The notes beneath the pieces are model-generated. The model was given only the letters and a program-made list of their open reading frames with translations. It was not told the DNA's origin and did no database searches. Below are positions 20,500 to 34,800 of a stretch of 64,000 bases of DNA, piece by piece; the first letter of the stretch is position 1, and each line of letters starts with the position of its first letter. Source of the stretch: Liolophura sinensis (lineage: Eukaryota; Mollusca; Polyplacophora; Chitonida; Chitonidae); the NCBI RefSeq assembly GCF_032854445.1, contig NC_088297.1, forward strand, positions 8,173,375-8,237,374, in the 5' to 3' direction. A program made the position numbers and the translations under genes.

Positions 20500-23150
20500 T
20501 GTGGGTGGATAGCGTCAAGCTGTCATAGCTGAATACTGTCCAGTTGTTGTGGTTGGCCACTATCAAGATGTTGTGGTTAGATACCATCAAACCGCTGTGG
20601 TTGAGTCCTTCCCAGATCTCGTGGTTGGCCACAGTCAAGCTGTTGTGGTTGGACAATGTCAATGTGTTGTGTGTGTAAACTGTCAAGCTGTTGTGGTTCT
20701 ACACTGTCAAGGTGCCGTGCCTTGACAATGTCAAGGTTTTGTATACGGACACCGCCAAACTGTTGTTATGGGAAACTGTCACACTGTTGTGCATTGACAC
20801 TGTCGATGTTTTTTTATGGCTGGACACTGTCAACGTTACGTGGATCGACACTGTCAAGGTGTTTTGACCGGACACTGTCAAGGTGTTTTGACCGGACACT
20901 GTCAAACCGTTGTGGCCGAACTCTGTCAAGACTTTGTGGCTGGACATTGTACAGCTGTTGTGGTTGGATAAATTCAAGGCTATGTGGCTGGACACTCTCG
21001 ACGTTTCCTGGCTGGACACTATCAAGGTGTTGTGGCCGGACACTGTCAAGGTGTTGTGATTGGACACTGTCAAACTGTTGTGACTGGACACGGTAAAACT
21101 GTTGTGGCTGGACACTGTCAAGGTGTTAAGGCTGGACACTTTTAAACTCTTGTGGCTGGACAATGTCAAGGTGTTTGTGGCTGAACACTGTCAAGGTGTT
21201 GTGACTGGACACTGTCAAGGTGTTGTGGTTGAACACTGTCAAGTTGTTGTGGCTGAACACTGTCAAACTGTTGTGGCTGGACACTGTCAAGGTGTTGTGA
21301 CTGGACACTGTCAAGGTGTTGTGATTGGACACTTTCAAACTGTTGTGGCTGGACACTGTCAAAGTGATGTGGCTGGACACTGTCAAAGTGATGTGGCCGG
21401 ACACTGTCAAGGTGCTGTGGCTGGACATTGTCAAGGTGTTATGGCTGGACATTGTCAAGGTGTTATGGCTGGACATTGTAAAACTGTTGTGACTGGACAC
21501 TGTCAAACTGTTCTGGCTGGACACTGTCAAGGTGTTGTGGCTGGACACTGTCAAGGTGTTGTGGCTGGACACTGTCAAGGTGTTGTGGTTGAACACTGTT
21601 ACGGTGTTGTGGCAGAACACTGTCAAGGTGTTGTGACTTGACACTGTCAAGGTGTTGTGACTTGACACTGTCAAGGTGTTATGGCTGAACAGTGTCAAGT
21701 TGTTGTGGCTGAACACTGTCAAGGTGTTGTGGCTGGACAAAATCAAGGTGTTGTGACTGGAAACTGTCAATTTGTTTTGACTGGATACTGTCAAGGTGTT
21801 GTGACTAGACACTGTCAAACTCTTGTGATTGGACACTGTAAAACTGTTGAGGCTGGACACTGTCAAAGTGTTGTGGCTGGACACTGTCAAGGTATTGTGG
21901 CTGGACACTGTCAAGGTTTTGTGGCTGAACACTGTTAAAGAGTTGTGGCTAGACACTGTCAAGGTGTTGTGACTGGACACTGTCAAACTGTTGTGGCTAA
22001 ACACTGTCAAGGTGTTGTAGATGGACACTGTCAAGGTGTTGTGGCTGGACACTGTCAAGGTGTTGTGGATGGAGACTGTCAAGGTGTTGGGACTGGACAA
22101 TGTCATGGTGTTGTGGCCGGACACTGTCAAGGTGTTGTGACTGAACACTGTCAAGGTGTTGTGACTGGACACTGTCAAGGAGTTGTGGCTGAACACTGTC
22201 AAGGTGTTGTGGCTTGACACTGTCAAGATGTTGTGACTGGACATTGTCAAGGTGTTGTGACTGGACACAGTCAAGGTGTTGTGGCTGGACAATGTCATGG
22301 TGTTATGGCCCGTCACTGTAAAGCTATTGTGGCTGGACATTGTCAAGGTGTTATGGCTGGACATTGCAAAACTGTTGTGGCTAGACACTGTCAAGGTGTT
22401 GTGGCTGGACACTGTCAAACTGTTGTGGCCCGACACTGTCAAGGTGTTGTGCCTGGACACTGTCAAACTGTTGTGCCTGGACACTGTCAAACTGTTGTGA
22501 CTGGACACTGTTAAGGTGTTGTGACTGAACACTGTCAAACTGGTGTGGCTGAACTCTGTCAAGGTGTTGTGACTGGACACTTTTAAACTGTTGTGGCTGG
22601 ACACTGTCAAGGTGTGGGTAGAGACTGTGGTTGACACTGTCAAGGTGTTGTGGCGAAACACTGTCAAGGTGTTGTGACTGGACACTGTTAAGGTGTTGTG
22701 ACTGAACACTGTCAAACTGTTGTGGCTGAACACTGTCAAGGTGTTGTTGATGGAGACTGTCAAGGTGTTGTGGCTGGACACTTTCAAACTGTTGTGGCTA
22801 GACACTGTCAAACTGTTGTGGCTGGACACTGTCAAGGTGTTGTGGCTGGACATTTTCAAACTGTTGTGCCTGGACACTGTCAAGGCGTTGTGCCTGGACA
22901 CTGTTAAGGTGTTGTGACTGGACACTGTCAAGGTGTTGTGGTTGAATAATGTCAAACTGTTGTGGCAGGACTCTGAAACTGGACACTGTCATGGTGTTGT
23001 GGCTGAACAATGTCATGGTGTTGTGGCTGGACACTGTCAAGGTGTTGTGGCTGGACACTGTCAAGGTGTTGTGGCCGGACAATGTCATGGTGTTGTGGCC
23101 CGACACTGTCATGGTGTTGTGGCTGGACACTGCCAAGTTGTTGTGATTGC
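20500..23150. repeat. 24-bp minisatellite, ~110 units
   Basis: Consensus unit CAAGGTGTTGTGGCTGGACACTGT with variants such as CAAACTGTTGTGGC. Units at the left edge are more diverged than those in the centre. Because 24 is a multiple of three, several frames stay open (609 codons on the minus strand, an SHNTLTVS octapeptide; shorter GHCQGVVA frames on the plus strand). Confidence 0.93.
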
Positions 23151-26100
23151 CCTGTTAGACATTTACAACCTAAGGGATCTGATGACACTGGAGAAAAATC
23201 CCACCTTGTCATGTACTTAGCTATGGTGATGACTTAAAAGCCCTGTAATATCAATATCAGATGCATTTGAATATGCGGTTACTTTGGTGGAGGTATGGTG
23301 GACCTGTACAGTATAGAGGTCGACCTGCAAGGCCTCGAAAACATGCGAGTAACATAACTGTCACAAAGAGAAAGACAGGTGTAAATGGAAAATATTTGTT
23401 TGGGCGGTAAAATATCGCGTAAACAGTTACTTAATATCGAGCTGTTCTTCAAACCTTTGTTCAACTTGATACGCCGCTAAACTTTGTTATCATATTCCTC
23501 ACTCTTACCAGGGTAGTAATTTGTTGTTTTGACAAATGGACTACTTCACTTTTGAGGGCGGACGTTGACACGGTTATGCCCGAGGGATGGGAAGTTAATA
23601 AAGAGGAAGTATTGCCTGTTAGAAGGAGGGGGCTAACAAATTGAGCGGGCTAAGAAATGGAGGGGGTTGACAATGAAGTGTCTCTGATTACAAGGGCAAT
23701 TATGTTAATAAAATGAGCACTGTCCTGATTTAGTTAAATGAAAAATTAGGCCACATTTTCAAAGCCATCCAGCCTGCTTGTGTGATCGTTTCACGTTTTT
23801 GATACGTTAGACAAATGTTATATAAGGCAGGGGAAAGTTAAGAGCATTGTTATAGGAGAAATCAAAGCTTTAAAAATCCATTCGTCGATATCAGCCGTAA
23901 ATCAGGATTGACGTCCCAGGTCAGTAATCGCAAGGCCAGTTCTCAAAACGACCTTTAACACAAATTAGCAAATAACTTAGAAAGCATATAAAGTATGAAA
24001 ATAAAACTCACTTCGGACATTTCGTAGGACAAGTTGCCTTCGTCACCTTCTCATTTCGCCTTCAATCTCCTGGCATCAATTTGAGATGTTTATTAAATCT
24101 CTAGTTCTGGTTTCTTGTTTACTCGTCTCATCTCACACCTGGTTATTCATTACGATGCTTTCTCGTTTTAATATTTACTTCTTGTTCATCAAAATTCTCA
24201 TCTCCGTCCTGTCTGGTTTATAGCGTTGCTTATTGGCTGTTCACTATTGTAGTGAGTTCTTGCTCGCTAGAAATCCCATTTCATTAATTCTTAGCTGTTC
24301 ATCACCCTGTTTTCTTACATCTTGTTCATTAATATTCCCACTTCACTCCTGACTGTTCATCAACGTGCTTAGTGAATTCTTGTCTCACTCCTGCCTGTAT
24401 CTCCTGGTTCTTTATGGTTTCTTGTTCGCTAATTGTCTTGACAATCCTAGTTCACCAAAATGCTTCCTGATTTTCTGGTCTCTGGTCTCTTCACCTCACT
24501 CTTGGTTTCACCGAAAATTTGCGGTTCTGGGGCACCGTTCTATTTCTGCCAAGTTTTGAATGTCATGTCAATAATATACTCCGATTGGTGTTCATCTCGA
24601 AAACTATATATAATTGTGAATAGGACCTAGTTTATATACAAGTAAGAGACAACCAGGACTTATTCTTGTATAAAGATGTGCTGAGGTATTCAGCAGCAAG
24701 TACCATTCTTATAGTGTTTGAAATGACATGATCCGGATTTCATCCCAGATCCCCCGACTTCTTGCCATTAGGACGTCGACAAGGTCCAGCTGGCTGTATG
24801 TCAGTGCTGTGACACATAAAGTGTTATGATGACTTCGAAACAGACAAAATTATTCTGAGCGGACTACGGGTGAAGCAAATTTGCCATGAATGGCGTCTAA
24901 CCTTGAGCCCTCTCGTATGGGCCCAGTGAACAGTACACATATACGTCCATGTGATTTAAATAACAACGTCCCAAGCGGATTCAGAAGTGTTCCCGCTAGG
25001 GAATTGAGTGTTACTTGTTATTCTCTGGTTCAGTTATTTAACGGCGTTGTTGGCCATGCCGTTGTTTAAACGTATAAGGATACTGAACGAGAAAAATACA
25101 TATTTTAAGGGAGTTTCTTGTTTTTCACGTGTTGAAATAAAACTACCTGATTCTGTCATGCTCTCACTACCATACCGTTATTAGGGTAATACAAAGCTCA
25201 ACTCATGCATTCAGGCATTCATTTATTCGTTCAAAAATGAGAATGACAGAATACATTTGGTGCACAAAAAAGCATAAAATCAGGCAATCAATACACTTTT
25301 ATCCAGATTATCCCAGTCATTAGTTTACTCGATATTTATTCTTACAAATGGGACATGAATCTAATGTAGTTATTATATTATAATATATATGTTGATGGAA
25401 AACAACCATGCACAGTCAGGAGCGTGTTGTCAATTCCATATCACTCAACCAAATGTTACATTTGCGCTTATAGTGTGGTCGAGGCCAGACATCAGCACAC
25501 TACTAACGACAAACCACAACTACTGCGTTACCTGCTTACATGATATCAGTCAGACCCACAGCTCGGTGCCTCAATCACGTTACGCCAAACGCCTCCAACC
25601 TTACGGTGTCCAAGCCTTGGGCATTCTGAGGTAATTTCAGTGCACGTTTTGCTTGCTTCAGAGAAGAACAAGACCAGAATTCTCCAGACAATTTCAGAGT
25701 TTGTCATGTCCTCCGGAAGATTTTTAATGTCTTTTGTAGATACAGAATAAACATACGGTTTTGGTGTCACTCAGACTCATCGAGGGGCTGGCACACATCA
25801 ATAGCTCTAGCGCCAACCAACCATTTCTCGGGCAAAATCTTTAATGAGCACAGAAACTGCAATAAAACCGAGAAGGTTGAGAAACCTAAAATAAAATATT
25901 TACGTACCGCACGTCTCTCTTGATTGACTGACTGACTGATTGGTTGATTGGTGATTGGTGTGTAGCGACGTGGACCAGAAAATGTCATTCAACAGATTAA
26001 ATGCGGTCATTGTTATGAGAGAAAAAAACCCGAGTGTTCGGAATAGCAACTCAACCGACGAACTTTGCCATTATGCTGTTAAAGTACGTCTTTTACTTTA

Positions 26101-28700
26101 CGGAGCACCCGAAATGAGTATGTTCCAGAAAAGGAAATGTAGAGGTGAATTTACACATAATATTTTATTTAACACGCTACGCAAGTTACACAATGAGAAA
26201 CTCTTCATATCAGCAATTAAAACGTAATCAACAGAAGCTGAAGCAGAAAACAAGTGGGTCACTCAGCACCTGCTGATACCACCATGTAATAAAAGACTTA
26301 GAGCATAGATAGTCAACTCAGGACAGCGACGACAGTGTGATAGTGGTCACACGTAAACGGTGAAATACCGCCTCTTGTCAAATTACCTCAGTCAGGGTTT
26401 TATTCTAACTGTTCATGCAAATGATCGAACAGCTGCAAATCACACGTTCCCTTATTATATGCTCTACTGATGGAAGACAAGTGGTTGGCAACAAACGCTG
26501 AGTAACAGCATTTGATCTTCTATACGAGCGCTGTGTGTCGACGGCTCATTGCCACCAAGGCATGCGGCAGAAAACAGTAATGAGGATCTGGCGGATTGCT
26601 TGTACGGACTACTTGAACCCTCATATCAAGTTTCAGACGATTATTTAACTTAAATTTGACAAAAGTGTTTATTTTTCGAATTCTGGAAATTAATTTTTCA
26701 AATGTGACGTAAGCCAAAAACTCCGCGAAGTGAAATAGGACACCTGTTGATGATGTTATTGTACCAAATCTATGTGTGGAAACAGACATTCATATACAAG
26801 CCATCAACCAAAATGAATGAACCATGTCAATAATCGCAAGGACAATTCCAAAAAGGACGTTTAACACACACCACTAATGAACTAAGGAAATATGTAAAGT
26901 ATATAAAGCACTGTGATTTTAAGATTTATGGGCTAGTTCCAACTGACCTGATTCATGCTGTTTATAAGAAACTTCTAGGTTTATATTACTCACAAGTTAT
27001 GGTGCGCACCCTCGGGTTGGGGGTGGACGTGTGGAAGGGGAGAGCTGTTATAGCTTGCTTCGTTTGTGCACTTGACCGTGACCATGTCAATCAAATCACC
27101 TGTTCAGTCACGCGAATGACTAAAGACAATCATGTATAGCTGAGCGTGTTTAATCTCCTTCATTCATCTAGTGTAAGCCGAACATAACGATCTTTGCATC
27201 TTTGATCTTTCGAAGCTCCTGACTCGGATGGCTACAATCCATGAATGTAATCCCCTGCTGGCTTTAGATATATTTTCTTTTGCTCTTTTGGACTGTCCTT
27301 CTTCGCTGTTCTTCTTGCTAAGTGGTATCATCTTGTAGTAGAGGCTTCAAAGTTTTATTCTAGGTATAAATTTGTGTATTTTTCAGAGAATGGTGACAGT
27401 GAAGGCAAAAGTAGTCAAAGGCCCTGTTTCACCGACTAGTGCATGGGTGAGTTTGACCCCTATGAGCTGTTTGTTAATTTTCTTAAAAAAATTCATCGGT
27501 CAACCCCTATTAGGAATTTGACTGGTATTGTGTCAGGGGATGAGGATTAGGCCTATGAGGATGGGAGCTTTCGGGGCTTGAAGATTTAGGTGCAGTAATG
27601 TGAGACCAAACGTTAACATGTAAGTAAATGGAAAATTAATTGTGGACTGCGGCATGTTGGGCTTTGAGGAGAGATCTCAAGCGAAGGGAAACAACTCTGC
27701 CCAGTAACCCCATTGGGTGTCTCACTGATCTCGTAGCTCATGAGTCAATCGTTCAATTTCTGGGGTGACAAGCTCGAATCCAGATCTCGCTAGATTGCGG
27801 CTTCAAGTTTTGAAGTTTGCCATTTTCTTAAGTGGAAAAGAAAAACTGTACAACTTGTCTTGCGTTCGTTAACCTGAAGAACTTTAATTGAATAGCGAAG
27901 TTTAAAATATATCATGTCAAGTAACTTAAGTCCATGCGTATAGTGTGAGGCAAAATGAATCGACGAAATCGCCAAGTCTTGTTGTATGATTAAATAAAAA
28001 CTGCCGAGGGCGTTAAATTAACTTACTGCGTACTTACGGCTATGGAGGTTTTGTTTTCTAACGCAGACATCGTAAGACCGTGAAAATGTTGAGTTATGTC
28101 ATTAATTCAGCCAAAAATGTACAAGCCTTTCGCTTTTTATTAAAAATAAATTTGATAATCATAACTCAGGTTTTAAAAAAATCATTTTATAACACATACA
28201 CACAAGTAACTACAAGATATGGCGGACACACGATATCCGGTTCAGTCCTTGTTTGTAACGCGCAGCAAATGTATATACATAAAGATGCATCAATTAACCG
28301 TGACAGAAGACACATGGACAACACGTGATGATATCTTCTTATATTGTTTTTGTTTAAATAAAAAAAAACGTGTTACTACATGTTGACCTATTAAGCGACG
28401 GCATTTCCTCTGAATGGTATTTGGTAAACAACAAACAAAAGGAAACAATGCAGAGGCAAACACTTTGTTGATTTTGTATTTTATTTACCAGACACACTGT
28501 ACATCAATTAGTAACGGCTTTTAACATTTCAAGTTGTTTTTCACAGGATGATAGATCTCTTTGTGAATTTGAACAGGACGTCATCAAAGAATACACTAAA
28601 CAAATCAGGCTAAAATGACTTTCGTGTGACTGATTACTTGAGGATTCCTAGGATTTCTCAACATCTGACGTCTCAAAAATGCCAATTAACGTCCCTGCCT
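23151..28700. other. Intergenic region without recognised gene
   Basis: Apart from the decayed repeat at 24095 it looks unique. Exon-like fragments (for example minus strand 27175..27245) lack supporting neighbours. Confidence 0.45.
24095..24520. repeat. Decayed tandem repeat, ~65-75 bp unit
   Basis: Recurrent TTCTTGTTCATTAA, CTCATCTCACTCCTG and CTGTTCATCA words in order, much diverged. Confidence 0.4.
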
Positions 28701-28734
28701 CTTGTCTTTTTTTTAACGGACCCACCAAATCTGT

Positions 28735-28910
28735 TACAAGACTCACCAACATCCATGACAAGCCTCACCAACATCCATTTCAAGGCCAACCAAATCCGTT
28801 ACAAGGCTCACCAGCATTCATTTCCAGGGTCACCAAATTCATTACAAGGCTCACCAACATCCATTACAAGGCTCACCAAATTCATTACAAGGCTCACCAA
28901 ACCGTTAAAT
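28735..28910. repeat. Minisatellite, ~22-bp unit
   Basis: ACAAGGCTCACCAACATCCATT repeated about eight times with substitutions. Confidence 0.75.
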
Positions 28911-29055
28911 CCATGGATGCTTGATTTCTTTTTTGAAGTCCAAAGAGCCACAATGTTATATTATCTAATACCCATTGGAAAGACAAGACAATCCAGTACA
29001 TGGATTTGAGAACTTTCTAATATATAATATATGAACTCAGTTGTATTGTACTGGG

Positions 29056-29336
29056 AGGGGCCTTCGTGGCTCAGTTGATTAGCGCGCTAGCGCAGCGTAA
29101 TGACCTAGGAGTCTCTCACCAATGCGGTCGCTGTGAGTTCAAGTCCAGCTCATGCTGGCTTCCTCTCCGGTCGTACGTGGGAAGGTCTACCAGCAACTTG
29201 CGGATGGTCGCGTGTTTCCCCCGGGCTCTGCCCGGTTTCCACTCACCACAATGCTGGCCGCCGTCGTATAAGTGAAATATTCTTGAGTACGGCGGAAAAC
29301 ACCAATCAAATAAATAAATAAATAAATAAATAAATG
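29056..29336 (+). repeat. SINE family 1, full-length copy (reference)
   Basis: tRNA-like head (CGTGGCTCAGTTGATTAGCG, B box GAGTTCAAGTCC), body with GGATGGTCG and CCGGGCTCTGCCCGG hairpin, and tail GTGAAATATTCTTGAGTACG ending CAATCAAATAAATAAATAAA. It resembles V-SINE/Rudi-type elements of molluscs; assignment is from memory. Confidence 0.8.
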
Positions 29337-29649
29337 TATTGTACTGGGAATCTTTCACGGCCTACAGTTATGTAGCCAACGTTGCCATTGGATCCATTGA
29401 TCGACCAATCGAATAAATCAGTCAGTTAATCAATCAGTCAGTCATGTTAATGTCTTGAATATTTCAATTTCTCTCGTGCCGAGATTAATTTAGCTGTCGA
29501 TAAACATTCAATCAATTAATAGATCAACCCTACCTTGTAACTGCTCGATGACCTCGTCGCAACACCTTCACCAAATTGTTTAAATTGGACGTGCTTTGTA
29601 TGTTGTTCAAAATATTTCGTACGACGCTTTTTTCCCTAGACCGTTGTTA

Positions 29650-29990
29650 TATTTGATTTGTTTAATGGTCCTTGTTTAACCCCATACTAAAGACTTTTTT
29701 CACTCATATGAAGGCGGTCAGTAATAAGGGTGGAGCAAACTGGATTGTGCCAAACCACCGAACTTTGGCAAGTTACTGACAGGCCTTCTCACATGTAACG
29801 TGCAGATGTACATGTCATAATGATGGTGGACAAGTGGTTTTCAAAGTATGTGTTGCACTGCGAAAACAGTCAAACACGTGTCGTCGAGCGCTTATTTAAT
29901 TGCTGTTTAAGAAATCTGCGGCTGACTTATGCAGCGAGAGCTAGAATCGAACCTTGCACCTCATTGACTCATCGCCAGTTGCGTGATCAG
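29650..29990 (-). repeat. SINE-like family 4 copy
   Basis: Minus-strand tRNA-like B box GGTTCGATTCTAG near 29945, and a body shared with 30235..30500 (CAAGTTACTGACAGGCC against TAAGTTACGGACCCAC; dispersed GATGGAAGACAAGTGG-like words at 26470). Confidence 0.45.
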
Positions 29991-30234
29991 CGATTAAATT
30001 TACTGGGGAAATTAACTAAAATAGAACACGACGGCACTCTTTTCGTTGTTTGATACGATTAAGATCTACTTTAGCCTCAATAAAATGCTGACAAAATGGC
30101 AAGATCACGCAACAAAGTGATGTCACTAACCCTGGAAGTACTGCAGCTGCGTTTTCCTATCTCATTCACTAAGCCGCTCCGATTTTTATTCATGTTTTTA
30201 GTATTGTTTAACTACAGATTCCCAGAATAGTTTT

Positions 30235-30500
30235 CTTATAAGCTACCCGTATGTTTTGTGGGTCGAGGAAACTAAAGATCCCAGGGTAAACTGCTGAGGT
30301 TGGGTAAGTTACGGACCCACATTCCCATATGTCACGTGTATATATGCAGGCCATATTGATGGAAGACAGGTCGTCTTAAATGAAGGCTAGACTGCACAAA
30401 TGGCAAGGTGTATTTCATCGACAAGTTATTGTCACCTAGGGTCGGGATTGAACCCAGACCTTCTGTGTCATAACGATTTGAAAGCCAAACGTCATCAACA
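30235..30500 (-). repeat. SINE-like family 4 copy
   Basis: Minus-strand B box GGGTTCAATCCC near 30455, with a body related to the preceding element. Confidence 0.45.
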
Positions 30501-31086
30501 CTTTACCACAACCTACTCACAAGTATTTTTTTTGTTTTTTTTTTTATCGGTAGACAATTATGTTCGTCAAATGAATGGTACAACGCTCATGTAAAATTGT
30601 TTTGTACGGGTGATATATAGGCGGCCTATACAATGACATATACCGTATGTTTTACCCAGAACACGCATTATTATACATAGAGCCAGTAAAGTTTATAAAA
30701 AAAAGATAAAATTCCGCTACACAATCCTTCTCAATATAACGTTGCCTTTAAAGACATATTCAGTTTAGTAAATTAGCGACGACCCCGTAATATCGAACTA
30801 TAAAGCAATGCCCGAGGGGTACGTCTTCATGTGAAAAGTAAATGTAACTGATTAAAAGATTCTCACTATACGCACAACACATATGGAAGCAGAGATGATA
30901 AGTCAAGCGGAGATGATGAGTCAAGTGCTCATTGCTATTACTGTGTGCTAGTGTTTTAAAATTGTTAATGATATTCAATTAATAACCTTTTCATTGTCCA
31001 TTCAGACGACATGCTTTACTCCACGTGCTTCTTGTACGCTTGGTTAATCGTTAGTAGTGTTATTACTATTAAATACGAAATTATAA

Positions 31087-31790
31087 TCATGTACAAGACC
31101 CACTAGATTTAGCCTCGCGTGAAACAGTGCTTCTATGCCGTGTCCGTCTGACATTGAAGGATGGCCTCACTGTAGGCGGGGTCAGAACTTCTTGTGTGGC
31201 TCCTGCTGGGGGTAATTCGAATTCAGTACCAGGGAGGTACCGACAGATTATAACACTATAACTGCTTCTTCCACTTCAGCCTGCAGAATAAAAACACCAC
31301 TCACTCTAGTCCCACTCCAGTTATATCCCAAATTCACAATTTTGTAGCAAAACTACTTGCATGCCGTACGCTAAAACACCAATCAAATAAANNNNNNNNN
31401 NNNNNNNNNNNNNNNNNNNNNNNNNNNNNNNNNNNNNNNNNNNNNNNNNNNNNNNNNNNNNNNNNNNNNNNNNNNNNNNNNNNNNNNNNNNNNNNNNNNN
31501 NNNNNNNNNNNNNNNNNNNNNNNNNNNNNNNNNNNNNNNNNNNNNNNNNNNNNNNNNNNNNNNNNNNNNNNNNNNNNNNNNNNNNNNNNNNAAAACACCA
31601 CTCACTCTAGTCCCACTCCAGTTATATCCCAAATTCACCATTTTGTAGCAAAACTACTTGCATGCCGTACGCTAAAAACACCAATCAAATAAATAAATAA
31701 AAAAATATTTCGTAACAAGCTTTCAAATCTTTGAAAAGCTGAAGTACTGTCTTCAAAATCAGGTTGTGATACCCACAAGCTGGTACCTGC

Positions 31791-31868
<78 letters not shown>

Positions 31869-34800
31869 GCATAATTGTGAAACAGTGGTGGAAAACGGTA
31901 CTAGCGGGTGGAGTGAATGTTTGGGTAGATACATGCAATGACATGCACGTATATATCGAGCAACGTGTTTGAACAACATTGCGCTGCTCTAAATATACAT
32001 GAATGATACTTCTTGCTATTATCCACTGCCCTGGATTGTTTTTCACCGTTGTATTTAAAATAAAACTAACCAGTCATGTTATCTATATGATGGCTTCTAA
32101 TACTAAATGCCAACATAATCCGATTGACCGGAGATTTGTGGGGGATATGCTTCTGGGCATGATGGTCTATATAGCGAGTCAGGGTGCCGTCTCATTGTAT
32201 GCATTCTACTTATGTACCTCAATAAAGAGGAAAGTTGTCTGGACATTAACTCACACAGACCATCTCAGAATCTTTTTTTGTTATTACGCACTACCTTTAC
32301 AGACAGTGGACTTGCTCGATGGTATATTATAACTACAGTCATTAATCGTTGATATTTATTTATTTATTTGTTTGGTGTTTACGCCGTGCTCAAGAATATT
32401 TCACTTATACGACGGCTGCCAGCATTATGGTGAGTGGTAACCGGGAAAAACCCGGGGAAATCCACGACCATCCGCAGGTTGCTGACAGACCTTCCGACGT
32501 ACGGCCGGAGAGAATCGTTGATAGTAATTCTTGAAGCAAATGGATACGTATGTATGTATGTATGTATGTATGTATGTATGTATGTATGTATGTATGTATG
32601 AATGTATGTATGTATGTTTGTATGTATGTATGTATGAATGTATGTATGTATGTTTGTATGTATGCTTATGGTTTAACGTCGTACTTAATACTTTTTCAGT
32701 CCTATGACGACGCGGAGTCATGAAGTGTGTGTACATATATTGTGTCTTCTTGTGGTTGGGCTAATCCATGCCGCCAAAGTACTGCCACTAAAGTATCACA
32801 CCGAAGACACCAGACATGACACCTCATCCAGTCGCAATATACTGACACCGGGCCAACCAGTCCTGTATCAGTGCTCAAACCTGTCACTGTTGAGCGCCAT
32901 GCAAGGCAGCAGCAAGCATCATTTTTAATGTCTTTGTATGACGCGATCATGGTTTGATCCCGGGTCTCTCGACTTCGATAACGCAAATCACAAGGGAACA
33001 GCTGTTTCTGTATAAACCGGCAATAATTAAATATACAAACCTCTCGTCGTTAAAATATGTTATATTCTGTTTCTTTTCAGGCCTAAATCTGTTTTCAAAC
33101 TGACCGGTTGGTGGGCTAATTGCGTGTGGTTGAGCCACAAGCATTCATTCATTCCCTCATTCACGGGCTTGTGGTCTCACGAGAGAATCCTTTACACAGC
33201 TTACATATCAAGGGTTCGTAAAAAGCTGCAAAATTGCGGTTTGAGCCTATGATTATTATTACAGGTATAATTGAAAGAAACCGCAAAAAATCCATCAAAT
33301 AATCCTATATTAAGAAGGTTACTTAATGATTATAACGAGTGAATATGCGTGAAAATTTTTTACTGTGAAGCTGTATGATTATATAAAAATGTAAGACAGA
33401 TTCAGCTCCAGCCTGTAACACTATACGCATACAGTTCAAAATCATCTTGAGGTGAGAGTTCCTTCTCGTTCATATATTTTTAGGCAGCCATTGTTCTATT
33501 TTGTCATCCTGACCTAGCAGATCGTTCACCTTACCGTGATTCAGACAGGTTGGGCTAGCACAGACACCCCCGGGGACACAGAGAGCATCACTAACAGCAC
33601 AGCTTTTCAGCAAGGCCCACATTTTCAGAGGGTTTTTCGCACTCGTGCTTTCAAATTACATGTCACGGTCTAATTTTGTCATATGATGAAGATCGTTGAT
33701 AAAGAAAATAGGGGACTCTTAATGAGTGGGAACATTGTTACTTATTTTCCTCCCACATTAGAGAGAGTTGTTCCTTCTTACGCAGTGACTTTCTCTTCTT
33801 TCACGTCAGTTTCCTGCACAGACAAACCTCCAAATTCGCCATTCCGAGGAAGCGTGAAATGTCCATTAAATTTATATGCTCACCACTATGCGATATGTTG
33901 ATGCCAGTATCTATTCCACTTATTCTCACAGACTTCAACCTGTTTTTCCTGGCATGATGAAGTACGCCCCAGAACAATGCTATACCTACAGACGAATATT
34001 AAGAACATATACAGGCAAATGGCCAGTTTCTGCAGATTTCTCCTCGCCTAACCCGTGAGTGAACTCTCTAAGCCCCCGACATCTGCTTCCATCTGTTCAT
34101 ACATTGCATATCCCAATCGATAAAAGTTTAACTTTAGCCCCATTGAAATCAACTAAAGCATATTAACTTTCCGGTCTAGGGAAACACAGTGTAAGCCATG
34201 ATTTTAAACTACGTGATCATGTTAACATAACTGTGTGCTAATGCCTTCCTTCATTCGTTCATTCACAAACGTGTCGGTGTCATACCATAGATTTAAAAAT
34301 GGTGCTTGATGCTACCTCGCTTGGTGCTCAGCCCTGAGAGATTAGAGCAAGGAAACACGGCTGGTTGACCCCGGTGTCAGCGTAATGTGACTGGGTGGGG
34401 TGTCATGCCTGGTGTCGGCGGCATGATACTTCAGTGGCGGCAGTGTTTAGGTGGTGTGGACTCATCCTGCCACAATAAGACATAGTATATATACACTCCT
34501 AATGACACCTCCTCGTCATATTACTGAAAAATTGTTAAGTACAACGTAAAATATCAAGCATACATACATTTCTTCAAACATACGTACTAAGCTGAGTTGC
34601 TGGCAAGGGTTAAAGGTGTAAATCAAAATTTAGACATAACAAATTCTGCTGAAAACCTCTCCTTGGTTTCATAAAACTATATCGTAATTTAAAAAATTAT
34701 TATATTATATATATCACTGATAATCTGTTCCGAAATTTGAAAGATCAAAATGTGCACAGTTGCAATTTGATTCCATTGTCATCTATGTACACATATAACA

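Noticed and set aside
21126-22955. 609-codon open frame on the minus strand as a protein gene
   Set aside because: Entirely within the 24-bp minisatellite; no promoter, splice or domain evidence, and frames on the other strand are open too.
23995-24060. Minus-strand ATCPTKCP segment before a GTGAGT donor
   Set aside because: No acceptor after the upstream in-frame stop, and no paralogue support.
27175-27245. Minus-strand exon-like frame ending FGLH and a stop
   Set aside because: Looks weakly coding, but the acceptor is poor and no phase-matched partner exon was found.
29056-29130. tRNA gene
   Set aside because: A- and B-box words occur, but the acceptor stem does not close and the sequence continues into a SINE body; the same holds for the other heads.
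29066-29321. Open frames such as [11 protein letters not shown] repeated around the window
   Set aside because: They are translations of the family 1 SINE, present in every copy and in several frames.
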